This document shows positions 1 to 9,022 of a DNA stretch of 64,000 bases, piece by piece. Source of the stretch: Carposina sasakii (Eukaryota; Arthropoda; Insecta; Lepidoptera; Carposinidae); contig CP053149.1 in NCBI GenBank assembly GCA_014607495.2, positions 14,768,120-14,832,119 of the forward strand, read 5' to 3'. The notes below the pieces were generated by a model. That model was given only the letters and a program-made list of their open reading frames with translations. It did not search any database and was not told where the DNA came from. A program made the translations under genes and the position numbers. The first letter of the stretch is position 1. Each line of letters starts with the position of its first letter.

Positions 1-528
1 GTAGCGGCTGGTTTGTATTGAGCCGGTTTTTGGGAGGAACTTTGAAAATTTTATAGGTTACGTTGAGCGTAATCATGTAGAGAGAGAGAGCGAGTATGGG
101 AAACTGGCGTAATGGTCATCATAATTTGAGAAAGGAATTGTTTCTTTGACATATTATTTTTCTTGAAAGATCAATTATTGATCTGTATTATACAGGCTGA
201 TATTGTAACTTTCCGACTAGTCGCAATTCCGAGATACTAGTCATTGTCAAACATGAATTTCGTATATCCTCCTAGTATAAATAGTGCTCTAAAATGATAG
301 TTTCAATAATAAATAGAGATTCTTCGAATCGGTCGCTTTACCAGTCATATTTTGACATTTAGCTACTGTTTGCCAACCAGTCATAAGTTACAAAATTGAC
401 CTTTTTTAATTTAATATACTATTTCAATTGTGTCCCAACTCTTTTCTCAAATTATGACCATTATCACGCCATGTTGTCATACCTAATTTAGAGAAGAATA
501 CGGCTCAATGCAAATCAGGTTTGCGATG
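1..528. mobile_element. Non-autonomous element with long imperfect terminal inverted repeats
   Basis: The first ~140 bases and bases ~425-528 are imperfect reverse complements of each other. Two blocks show this best: the outer block with 'attgagccg' (left, ~18-26) and its complement (right, ~505-513), and an inner block containing 'tcataatttgagaaa' (left ~118-132) and its complement near 445-465. Nothing between the arms looks coding. The structure fits a MITE or fold-back element. The left boundary may lie outside the window and no target duplication can be tested. A diverged copy of the middle part (the 'gaatcggtcgc' ... 'ttttgacatttagc' block) recurs at about 750-805. Confidence 0.5.
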
Positions 529-1095
529 TAACATAAGTAGAACAACTTGTAGTAGTAGTAAACATAAGTAAGTAGACCAATTATGTAGTTTTAAGACAAG
601 CAAGGGACTTACATATGCAAACTGGGACTATTCTACACAAAAAGCAACATGGAATATTGTCAAAATTGTCGAAACAATTTCTCAATAATGACATTTGGTA
701 TTAACCTACTAATTTAAAAAGTCTGTGCTCTAAAGCGGTTAATGTCTAAGTAAGACTCTTTGAATCGGTCGCGTAGTCGTCTTTTGACATTTAGCGACAG
801 GTTTCCGCAGCAAGTTACAAAACCCTCTGGGTTTATAGAAAGTTGGTTTAAAAAAAGATTCTATAGGGTTTAGATAGAAAAACATTCTATCTTGATCGAA
901 TCGAATAGTTCGTCATCGAAACGTTTAGTCCAATGGAAAGCCATCATTTCAAATCACGTGATGGAGTATAACCTTTATCGGTGGGAGTTTTGCGACAACG
1001 AATGTCAATGCGAAACGATGTTATATTGTTTAAATACATATGTCCTTATTTAAATTTAGATTTTTGTGTAGATTGGTTTATTTTTGCGTAACAAC
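529..1095. other. Non-coding stretch with one diverged internal repeat
   Basis: No reading frame or RNA gene is visible. Bases 750-805 resemble 315-375, so part of this interval is probably older debris of the element at the start of the window. The rest is AT-rich unassigned sequence. Confidence 0.5.
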
Positions 1096-1099
1096 TTGA

Positions 1100-1275
1100 C
1101 AGCCGATTGGTGTAGTTGGTAGTGGCCCTGCCTGCGACACCAGGTCCGAGTCATGGATGTTTATATAGTTATCTATGTATTTATATACCGTTCCTTAGTA
1201 CCCACGACACAAGACCTTAGGAATCTTAGTGTGGGACTAGGTCAATGTGTTGTGATGTGTGTGATTTATATTTAT
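1100..1275 (+). repeat. tRNA-derived SINE, degraded copy
   Basis: The head 'gccgattggtgtagttgg' resembles a pol III A box. It is followed by a body that matches the SINE at 14650-14885 over about 150 bases, including 'gtgggactaggtcaatgtgt'. The B-box part of the head is deleted here, so the copy should be transcriptionally dead. The family is widespread in Lepidoptera as far as I recall. Confidence 0.65.
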
Positions 1276-1279
1276 AACA

Positions 1280-1950
1280 GGTCCTTTTGATGCAGAGTAA
1301 TTTTGATTTGATCCTGCTGTCATGGCACCACATTAATGTACAGTCAAGGTTCATAAGTGCAGTAGTACTTAACTTTTATAATAGCTTGTTCGGTTGAGCG
1401 CCTATTTATGTGTGCATAAATTTAGGGAAACATAATGTCGTAGGTAAAACTAGTACGCAAGCGATTGTTTAGTAGAATTGCTACTGGACTTTTGAACGTT
1501 AGCGTACCAGTAATATTATGTTTGGTATATCATGTGGGTACCAAAATAGTACAAAAACAACATTTGCAGTAAACCAGTACAAAAATACTATAATCACGTA
1601 TTCAGTGAACAAAACTAGTGAATCTACTAAATTAATAGAATCCCCAATAATTCATACAAATAGATGTAGAGGCACAAAAAATGTACAGAAAAACCGAGTA
1701 AGGTTTATGTATGCACTCTCTGGAATGTAAGTTGATAAATAAATAAAAAAGACCGCAGTTCCTAAAAGGCTTAATATATCAATAATTAGATTTAGTACAT
1801 ATTTTTTGGAAGTAGATATTTTACGCCAAACATTTTTATTGAGATACAGTGATGTAAGTAGATTTAAGGCTCTATTTAAGGCTCTACTAAGCTCAGTTAA
1901 TTTACAAACTGTACGTGTGCAGATTTTAATATTCTAAATTGTCACTTATT
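1280..1950. other. Unassigned AT-rich sequence
   Basis: No supported gene. A 70-codon open frame at 1518-1730 has no recognisable motif and a composition like its surroundings, so it is treated as chance. Confidence 0.5.
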
Positions 1951-1954
1951 ATGC

Positions 1955-2140
1955 CAAAGTGCACATAGCTCGAAGAACTGATGGCCGATGGAGTCGGTAA
2001 GTTCTAGAGTGGACACCACGGGACGTGAATGTCGCGGGCGTCGGTTGGATGCAGGCTGCTTCCGACCGGTCGGAGTGGAGGTTGTTGTGGGAGGACTATG
2101 TCCAACAGTGGACTTCTCAGGGCTGTAAATGATGATGAAG
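1955..2140 (+). repeat. RTE-like LINE 3' end fragment
   Basis: The stretch matches the C-terminal coding end and tail of the LINE fragment at 55530-55800: 'agctcgaagaactgatggcc', then 'gtcggttggatgcaggc', then 'gtccaacagtggacttctca', ending in a GAT-rich tail. The encoded end carries the ARRTDGRW-type motif followed by a GW(M)QAA motif known from insect RTE-like reverse transcriptases. A central ~60 bases present in the other copy are missing here. It is a 5'-truncated dead insertion lying just left of the DIRS element. Confidence 0.65.
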
Positions 2141-2261
2141 ATGATGCCAAAGTTGGCGGCAGGCACGCGGCCGGCCGTGAAGCAAATTCTAATAAATAAT
2201 GGGATATAGCAAAGGAAACGATGACGTTTTTCGAGCCTATTTTTCGAAATCTTGCTTTATT

Positions 2262-2427
2262 ATTATACTTGGCTTCGTCCTCGAGATTAGCATAATATGT
2301 AAACACTTGTAGTATCGCCTAGCGATCACCATTTACGCACTATTTGAGGTAACCACAATTTTTATTTTATAAAACTTTGTGGGTAGGTAGACAGCCTGGC
2401 GAGTACACCGAACATTTTCTTCATTCG
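2262..2427 (+). repeat. DIRS left inverted terminal repeat
   Basis: The sequence from 'attatacttggcttcgtcc' to about 'aacattttcttcatt' reads as the reverse complement of 7198-7345, with few differences: one extra base in the run before 'taaccacaa', a 6-bp 'acttgt' duplication in the right copy, and one base near 'gagtaaccg'. The right repeat has about 70 further outer bases absent here, which is the usual asymmetry of DIRS ends. Confidence 0.9.
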
Positions 2428-2525
2428 CGTTTTAGTGTTTCGCCATTTCGCACGCTGCCTAGCTTAGCTAAATATATCTAAAATAAAATTAGATCAGTTA
2501 AATAGTAATTGGTAATTTGTTAATC

Positions 2526-4002
2526 ATGCCTAAAAGAAAGAATTCCGAATCAGTTATTAGGGAATTAAGTGAAAAATTAAAGAAAATTGAGGAAGAATTA
2601 GCACGTGGTCGAACAAAGAAACGAGGTCGTCGTAGGATTAATATCTTCCTCATCGTCAGATTCGTCAGCAAGTCGGTCAAACAATACAGGTTGGTACAGT
2701 GCTACTTTATTTTACTGCATAAAACATAATAACATATGGAAATGGTATTGTGGGTAGTTTTTGGGACTGCTTCTTGCCACCATATTGTATTGTGGAAAGA
2801 TATTGTAATGGTATTGTGGACAGTTTTGGGGACTGTTTCTTGCCACCATATTGTGTTGTGAATAGTCTCTGGGGCTATTTCTTCACTTTTTATAACTCCG
2901 ATGTCAATCAGAGTAAACAATATCTTATAGTAATGCCATTTTAAATGAGTTTTGTGGGCAGTGTCACGAACGTACTGTTTCTTAACTCCTTAAAGGGCGG
3001 TACTATAAATCCGTTATGCGTTTTCGGACCGCCAATCGTCGGTTCGAATCATTGATGCATGTGAGCACGAGATTCCGGCTACCGGGCTCTCACCCTCGGC
3101 CGCCGCCGGCGCCGGGTTAGTAACTCCAGCCGCAGGTCCAGTCGCCACGCCGCCGCACGGCTCCGCCTCGCCTCTGCCTGCAATGCCCGACGAGGACGCT
3201 GCGATGGAGTTAGATTTCAATATACTTGAAATACTCGGAATCGATCCTACTAAAGCAACTACCTATGGCAAAGATATACAAAAGGATGTTGCTGTACGTT
3301 TTGAACACTGCACGACTATGGGATTAACTAAAGATGATCGAAAACAGCTCACAGATCGTTATTTAATACCGAGCTTTATTTAATTGTAAACTTATTGACT
3401 CGCCAATTCTGAACCCGGAAACAAAAGCTGCTTTATCAGAAACCGTGATAAAACGAGACAAAGCTATAGAAGCGAAACAAAAAGTTATGGCTTCAGCCAT
3501 TTCAAGTCTCGGTGAAGCCATTACACTTCTACTTTCTTCTAAAGATAAAGATACAAACTTATTACGCCTGCTAATGGATACCGGAAAAATGCTTTGCGCT
3601 TGTCAACATAGCGACTCTATGACTAGACGAAATTACATCATATTTTCTGTAAAGAAGGAAATGAAGGAATCACTCCAAAATACAAAAGTTGATAGTTTTC
3701 TGTTCGGCCAAAACTTGAACGAAACGTTAAAGACTGCTAAGGCAATTAGCAAGTCTGGTGCTGACTTAAAGATTTCTACTACCTTCAACAAAGTAGATAG
3801 TAATAGAACGAATATTCCCAGTATTTCAAAAAACTGGAAAAGACCCAACCCGGGTCGCAAACAGCCGGCGAATCCGAGAACAAAGGAAAAGATGGCAGCA
3901 CTACAGCGACGAAGAATCAGCACGCAACCTTCTCCAGGCAGTCGCAGAGTCAGCGCGCCAGTCACAGCCGCCGTTAACGCCCCCGGTAAATTATGCTGGT
4001 AG
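2526..4002 (+). pseudogene. DIRS gag-like protein, frame-broken
   Basis: The likely start is the ATG at 2526 (MPKRKNSESVIRELSEKL), giving a basic, coiled-coil-like N terminus. The frame shifts near 2640, where a serine-rich stretch (SSSSSDSSASRS) continues in another frame. Bases 2744-2885 hold a 66-bp-period repeat that interrupts coding. Coding resumes near 3185 (ELDFNILEILGIDP) and, after another break near 3385, runs 3400-4002 with 'NPETKAALSETVIKRDKAIE', a phrase type I associate with DIRS gag proteins, and a basic C terminus. The role of a DIRS gag is presumed RNA binding and particle formation. Bases ~3050-3180 are very GC-rich compared with the flanks. Confidence 0.7.
2744..2885 (+). 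repeat. Tandem repeat of 66-bp period within the gag region
   Basis: The unit beginning 'ggtattgtgg' and containing 'cttgccaccatattgt' occurs at 2744 and again at 2810, with a third, degenerate and partial unit after 2860. It lies between two gag coding blocks and contributes no sensible protein, so it is either a later expansion or an insertion. Confidence 0.7.
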
Positions 4003-4089
4003 ACTAGCTAGTTTTTATAGTCAATGGAAACTTATTACTAAGACCCTACTATACTCTCATATATCAAAGGGTACAAAATACCCTTTTCT

Positions 4090-5867
4090 AAGCCCGTTTA
4101 CTCAGTCATGTGTACCATCAACAATCCGTGGCTGTTTCCTGTTCGGAACAAGCCGACTTTAAAGAGGCAATAGAAAGCTTATTATCTATTGGTGCTATAT
4201 CGAGATGTCAGCCATGCAAGGGCCAATTTATATCCGGAATTTTTTTGGTACCAAAAAAAACCAAATGGCAAAAAAGAGACTTATTCTAAATTTAAAAACT
4301 TTAAATAAGTTCATTGACATAAAACATTTTAAACTTGAAGATTTTCGGACTGCATTGAAACTTGTTACCAATGGATGTTATATGGCTAAGTTAGACCTTA
4401 AAGATGCCTACTTTTTAATTATATATCATGCAGATTATAAAAAAATACTTACGGTTCCAATGGAACCAAGAGTTATTTGAATTTAAACGTTTTGCCATTT
4501 GGCCTTAGTACGGCCCCATTTGTTTTTTTACAAAAGTAATGAAGCCTGTTGCTAGATTGCTACGCTGTACAGGGTTATTGTCTACTGTGTATCTAGATGA
4601 CTGGTTTCTATTAGGTCAGACTTATCAACAATGTTTGAAAAATGTCTATCAGACTAAAGCACTTCTATCCGCTATTGGATTTATTATAAATGAGGAAAAA
4701 AGCTGTCAAATACCATCTAAATTATGTTGTTTCCTCGGATATAATATAGACCTAAAAATCTCCAGGTTAGCTTGCCGTCAGTTAAAGTAGATCGCATTAA
4801 GACTGAGATCCTTAAATTTATGTCACTAAAAAGATGCAAAATAAGAGAATTTGTTCGTTTTGTCGGATTGCTTGTATCTGCCTGTCCAGCCGTTGAGTAT
4901 GGATGGTTGTACACTAAATTATTTGAACGTGTAAAATATTTAAATTTAATAGATAATGATAATTACGACAAATTCATGAATATTCCTAGCTATATAATGC
5001 CGGATTTAAAGTGGTGGAATGATACCATTCAAACTACCGTAAATAAAATCAAGATTGATAGTTATGACCTGGAAATTTTTTCGGACGCCTCAACTACGGG
5101 GTGGGGCATCGCATGCGGTGATGAGAGGGCTAGTGGTCAATGGAGTCCCCAGGACAGAAACGACATATAAATTATTTAGAAATATTAGCAGCCTTTTTCG
5201 GACTAAAAATTTTTGCAAAAGATTTAACTCATTGTCAGATTTTATTAAAGAATAGATAATACGACCGCTATTTCCTATATAAACCGCATGGGGGGCATCC
5301 AATACCCGCATTTGACTGCAGTCACTAAGAAATTGTGGCAATGGTGTGAACAACGCCACTTGTATGTATTTGCTTCTTATATTCGTTCATCAGACAACAA
5401 AGAAGCTGATGCTGAATCAAGGCGAATACATCCGGACATAGAGTGGGAATTATCCCGAAGACGGGTTTTCAAAAAATTGTACTTAATTTGGTTCTCCACA
5501 AATTGACCTATTTGCAAGTCGGCTTAATAACAAATGTCAAAATATATGTCATGGCATCGAGACCCAGAGGCTCACGCCGTTGACGCTTTTTACAATTAGT
5601 TGGACACCCTTCTTCTTCTATGCGTTTCCCACCCTTTTCCGTCATATTAAAAACTTTAAAAAAGATTATATCAGATCGTGCTAAAGGTATTATAATCGTA
5701 CCATTGTGGCCCACACAAGCCTGGTACCCTATTTTTAGAAATCTAGTAATATCAGATGTTGTCATTTTTAAACCGCATGAGAAAGTTCTTATTTCTCCTC
5801 ATTTCAGCAGTCGCAACCTACACGCCAGTGTTACCCTGGCTGCTGCAGTATTATCCGGTCGGCGTTA
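4090..5867 (+). pseudogene. DIRS reverse transcriptase / RNase H / methyltransferase-like polyprotein, frame-broken
   Basis: The reverse transcriptase region starts near 4140 (LLSIGAISRCQPCKGQFIS). RT motifs follow in order: LDLKDAYF (~4393-4416), LPFGLSTAPFVF (~4490-4528) and the catalytic YLDD (~4588-4600). RNase H follows: the first Asp in IFSDAS (~5075), a Glu in NYLEILAA (~5175), an Asp in RIDNTTAIS (~5255), and a last Asp in SSDNKEADAESR (~5390). A domain with QIDLFASRLNN (~5505) and WPTQAWYP (~5712) matches the methyltransferase-like domain of DIRS polyproteins. Frameshifts lie near 4255, 4480, 4530, 4780, 5170 and 5250-5290, several in A or T runs. The catalytic residues survive but the protein cannot be made from this copy. 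Plus strand, followed closely by the recombinase. Confidence 0.8.
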
Positions 5868-6833
5868 GTGAAGAGAAATATGCCATCTTCTGCATTAAAT
5901 ATTATGTTAGCTTCACTTTCGCCGAGTTCCCTAAAGCAATATGATGTTTACATAAGAAAATGGTATAATCATTGTATGAATAATAATATTGATTTGTTTA
6001 ATGCTTCTATAACCGATATAATTAATTTTCTTGCGCAAATGTTTAATGAAGGAGAATGTCAATATGGAACGCTTAATTCCTGTCGCTCTGCTATAGCCTT
6101 ATTAGTAGGAGATCATGTTGGACAAGATGAAAACATTAAAAGATTTTTCAAGGGCATATTCCGGCTACGTCCTCCTATGCCTAAATATAGTACAACATGG
6201 GATCCTTCTAAAGTTTTAGATTATTTGAAATCGTTTTCCTAATGAAAATTTGGACCTAGAGGTTCTGTCAAAAAAACTAATAACTTTAATAGCTCTGTTA
6301 CTGCTCACAGGGTCCAGACACTTTCTATGATAAATATTGATAATATCTCAGTTTCATCAACGCGCATTACAATAAAAATTACAGAAATAATTAAAACTTC
6401 ACGGATAGGTTTTAGCCAACCATTATTGTTTTTACCTTTTTTTGATCAGAGACCAGGAATATGCCCTAGAAAATCTTTAGAGTCCTATCTAAATAAAACT
6501 CGGGCAATTCGTAAAAATGTTAAAAGTCTTTTTATTGGGCTAAAGAAACCCCATGCTGCTGTTAGCAGCCAGACTTTAAGCCGTTGGATTCGGAGCACGC
6601 TGGCCCTCAGCGGCGTGGATGCGGCGGCGTTCGGCGCGCATAGCGCACGGCACGCCGCCACGTCGCGCGCGCACCAGCTCGGCGTCAGCCTGGATGCCAT
6701 CAGGCGTACGGCCGACTGGAGCTCCAACTCCGACACCTTCTTTAAATTTTATAATAGGCCGTTGCAAAATGACAATGATAATGATTGTTTTGCTCGAGCT
6801 ATTATATCTAACAGTTCTGTTTCTAATAATTAA
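5868..6833 (+). pseudogene. DIRS tyrosine recombinase, frame-broken
   Basis: The N-terminal core-binding part is at 5890-6242 (SPSSLKQYDVYIRKWYNHC), and the catalytic part runs to 6833. The box I arginine is kept in TGSRVQTL (~6305-6325). Box II is HSARHAATSRA (~6637-6670), giving the HxxR pair, and the nucleophile lies in FFKFYNRPL (~6739-6765). The order R-HxxR-Y defines tyrosine recombinases, which here would join the circular cDNA to the chromosome. The frame is broken near 6240 and again near 6310, so no single product spans both halves. Bases 6591-6725, which encode box II, are strikingly GC-rich (repeated GCGGCG and GCGCGC) while the rest is AT-rich. Confidence 0.82.
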
Positions 6834-6996
6834 AACAAAAACCTACCCTAATCACATAAATTGTTAAATACTGTTTCAGTTGTTATGATTAAAATATTTA
6901 ATGACAAAACGCAATGGTATATCATTTACTCTCTACTGCCAGCAAGTTGGTTCTTATGCTAGAGTGAAGAAACATTTCACGATTATCTCTAAAAGT

Positions 6997-7123
6997 CTAC
7001 AAGTGTTTACATATTATGCTAATCTCGAGGACGAAGCCAAGTATAATTAATAATTAAACGAACTTACCTGTAAGTGAAGTTCTATTGTAATTATACGAAG
7101 GCTTCGTCCGAAGAGATTAGCAT
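6997..7123. repeat. DIRS internal complementary region
   Basis: Bases 6997-7047 are the reverse complement of the outermost left end (2262-2312). Bases 7039-7123 are the reverse complement of the outermost right end (7337-7421). The two halves overlap on the 9-bp core (7039-7047). In DIRS replication this region is the splint that pairs with both ends to close the circle. It is the most diagnostic feature of the element. Confidence 0.9.
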
Positions 7124-7197
7124 CCCACCCTCCCTTAGCCTAAGTCTATTTTCTAAACCCCCATATCGTGAAATATTGTAAATGTTAACTCTAAACT

Positions 7198-7421
7198 AAA
7201 TGAAGAAAATGTTCGGTTACTCGCCAGGCTGTCTACCTACCCACAAAGTTTTATAAAATAAAAATTGTGGTTACCCTCAAATAGTGCGTAAATGGTGATC
7301 GCTAGGCGATACTACAAGTACAAGTGTTTACATATTATGCTAATCTCTTCGGACGAAGCCTTCGTATAATTACAATAGAACTTCACTTACAGGTAAGTTC
7401 GTTTAATTATTAATTATACTT
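7198..7421 (-). repeat. DIRS right inverted terminal repeat
   Basis: Bases 7198-7345 are the reverse complement of the left terminal repeat. Bases 7346-7421 are unique to this end, except for their complement in the internal complementary region. With 7039-7123 it forms an 85-bp perfect or near-perfect inverted pair separated by about 210 bases. Confidence 0.9.
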
Positions 7422-7424
7422 TAT

Positions 7425-8008
7425 TGAATACCTATCCGCATAATTGTAAAATGTTTTTAATTTCTTATGTTAACTAAATTATAGTAATATCTGAAAAAAT
7501 CTCATGTCTCGAATAAAAATTAACATACTATTATTTACATTAGTTTATTAGTAGGTAAATAAGTAATTAGTTCTGTAGATTTTTTAAACAGTTTTCTGCT
7601 ACTCATACGATATTTATTTAGTAGTAACATTAATGTACCTACCAATTTGCAAGTTTTTACCTAGCGTACGTATTGTAGTAATTCGTAGAAATGATAAAAA
7701 TATTTGTACGTTGAATGTGATTTTGTACTTGGAACTCCATCGCGTTTGAATTAGGCAGCCGACCAATCACGTAGTAGACATATGACGTCATACACAATGC
7801 CATAATGTGATTGGTTATCTGTGAAACGTAAACGCGAGTTCGCAAACTCACAACCAGCATACAAATGATATAATGGTAATATATTTTTATATTATAAATG
7901 GCTGTAACATAGGTTAGTGATCTAGTCGCATAGAACATTTTATACAAATATACGCATTTAAAGTGCCAAAACGATTATCATTATAAATCACAATAAAACA
8001 TAGACTAA
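7425..8008. other. Unassigned intergenic sequence with CCAAT and CRE-like motifs
   Basis: There is no supported gene. The stretch holds 'accaatca' near 7762, a palindromic TGACGTCA at 7783-7790 and 'tgattggtt' near 7807, all within 55 bases. A minus-strand open frame at 7657-7947 has no recognisable content. Confidence 0.35.
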
Positions 8009-8028
8009 CACTCTGCCGTGCTTATGAT

Positions 8029-8590
8029 AACCGCCGTATCCAACATTTTTCAAGATATTGAGTTAGTTACATATTCGGAATCGCCGTATCGAGATTTATA
8101 ACTTTGTCTTTGATAGTTTATAAAAAAAATGCTTGTATCATACATTTTAGATATTTATAAGCGCAGTAACTATAAAAAAAAAACAAATTTTCCTTAATAT
8201 CTTAGCCGCAAGTGCTGGATACTGCTGTAGCTTTCTCAAGCCCCAGATTATTAATCATGTAGTGCTTAACATAACCGCGGTATCTGTTAACGCTGCTCTG
8301 ATACAAAGGAATTCTCTATTATGGGGAAACTTTTTCCTTAACATAAGCGCTTTAATCACCGCTTGCGGCATTTATAATAAGAAAACTGTATTAATTTGTT
8401 TCCATTCAGTTGCAATGATAACAGCCGTATGTACATATACGGCGCTTATAACAAGATATTGATACAAATAGACAGGCTATTTTATTTTGCATGAGTGATA
8501 ACTACATGTTACGGTAATAATAAGGAAGCTTCGTTGGTAAATAAATCGTATCCGTTACGTACGGCTCTTATGGCAAGGTATTCGGAAATA
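8029..8590. repeat. Left subterminal motif cluster of the transposon
   Basis: At least seven variants of TAA(G/C)CGCCGTAT, in both orientations, occur near 8029, 8083, 8158, 8200, 8270, 8341, 8424, 8438 and 8565. The clearest is a near-palindromic pair at 8417-8452 in which 'agccgtat' faces 'atacggcgcttat'. Such arrays are probably transposase-binding sites. Confidence 0.6.
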
Positions 8591-8748
8591 AATTACTACA
8601 CTGTTTGTATTATAGCGCGGTATTTTGCATGCGGGGGGAGGGGCGCGGTCGCATCGGAATCGTTCAGTTAGTTGTTTGGTGACAACCTGCCGAGGCGCAC
8701 ATTTTTGTGTGCAGTGATTTAGCGGAATTGGCGGCAAACCATTTTTAC

Positions 8749-9016
8749 GTAAGTATCCTAATTATATTAATAACGAATCTTTAACAGAATCTCACGTGAT
8801 GCAAAAAGTTTCGTAAATACTTGTTATATGTACCTATTTAAACATGAGTGTGACATCAATATACTGCAGTCTGGGTCTTGTAGTTAAGTTGTTATTAATC
8901 TGTAATTCCAATCGCAAGCGCACTCATACAACGAAGCCCACATTTTGTTGCTATACTTTTGTGCTCAAAATTGGTTACATTATGTTTTAACTCACTTGAG
9001 TATTTTCTTGATGCAG
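8749..9016 (+). other. Predicted 5' UTR intron of the transposase gene
   Basis: A consensus donor (gtaagt) at 8749 and an acceptor (ttgatgcag) ending at 9016 bracket an AT-rich stretch. The first in-frame ATG of the transposase lies six bases after the acceptor, at 9023. This implies a non-coding first exon ending at 8748. Confidence 0.45.
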
Positions 9017-9022
9017 GTAATA

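Larger units (their letters stand above)
2262..7421 (+). mobile_element. DIRS-type tyrosine-recombinase retrotransposon, complete structure, degraded ORFs
   Basis: A ~5.2 kb element with every structural part expected of DIRS retrotransposons. The left terminal repeat (2262-2427) is inverted relative to the right one (7198-7421). An internal complementary region (6997-7123) is the reverse complement of the outer left end joined to the outer right end. In order it carries gag-like, reverse transcriptase, RNase H, methyltransferase-like and tyrosine recombinase regions. DIRS elements replicate through an RNA copy, use the complementary region to close a circle, and integrate by recombinase rather than by a DDE integrase. 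Here all coding parts contain frameshifts, so this copy is very probably not autonomous. No target duplication beyond the shared 9-bp core 'attatactt' at 2262-2270 and 7413-7421 is expected or seen. Insect DIRS elements are known but much rarer than LTR or LINE elements. Confidence 0.9.

Noticed and set aside
2262..7421. LTR retrotransposon or retrovirus-like provirus
   Set aside because: Ends are inverted rather than direct repeats, there is no DDE integrase or protease signal, and a tyrosine recombinase is present.
7657..7947. 96-codon minus-strand open frame
   Set aside because: No motif, tyrosine/isoleucine-rich as expected of AT-rich chance frames, and it overlaps promoter-like motifs.
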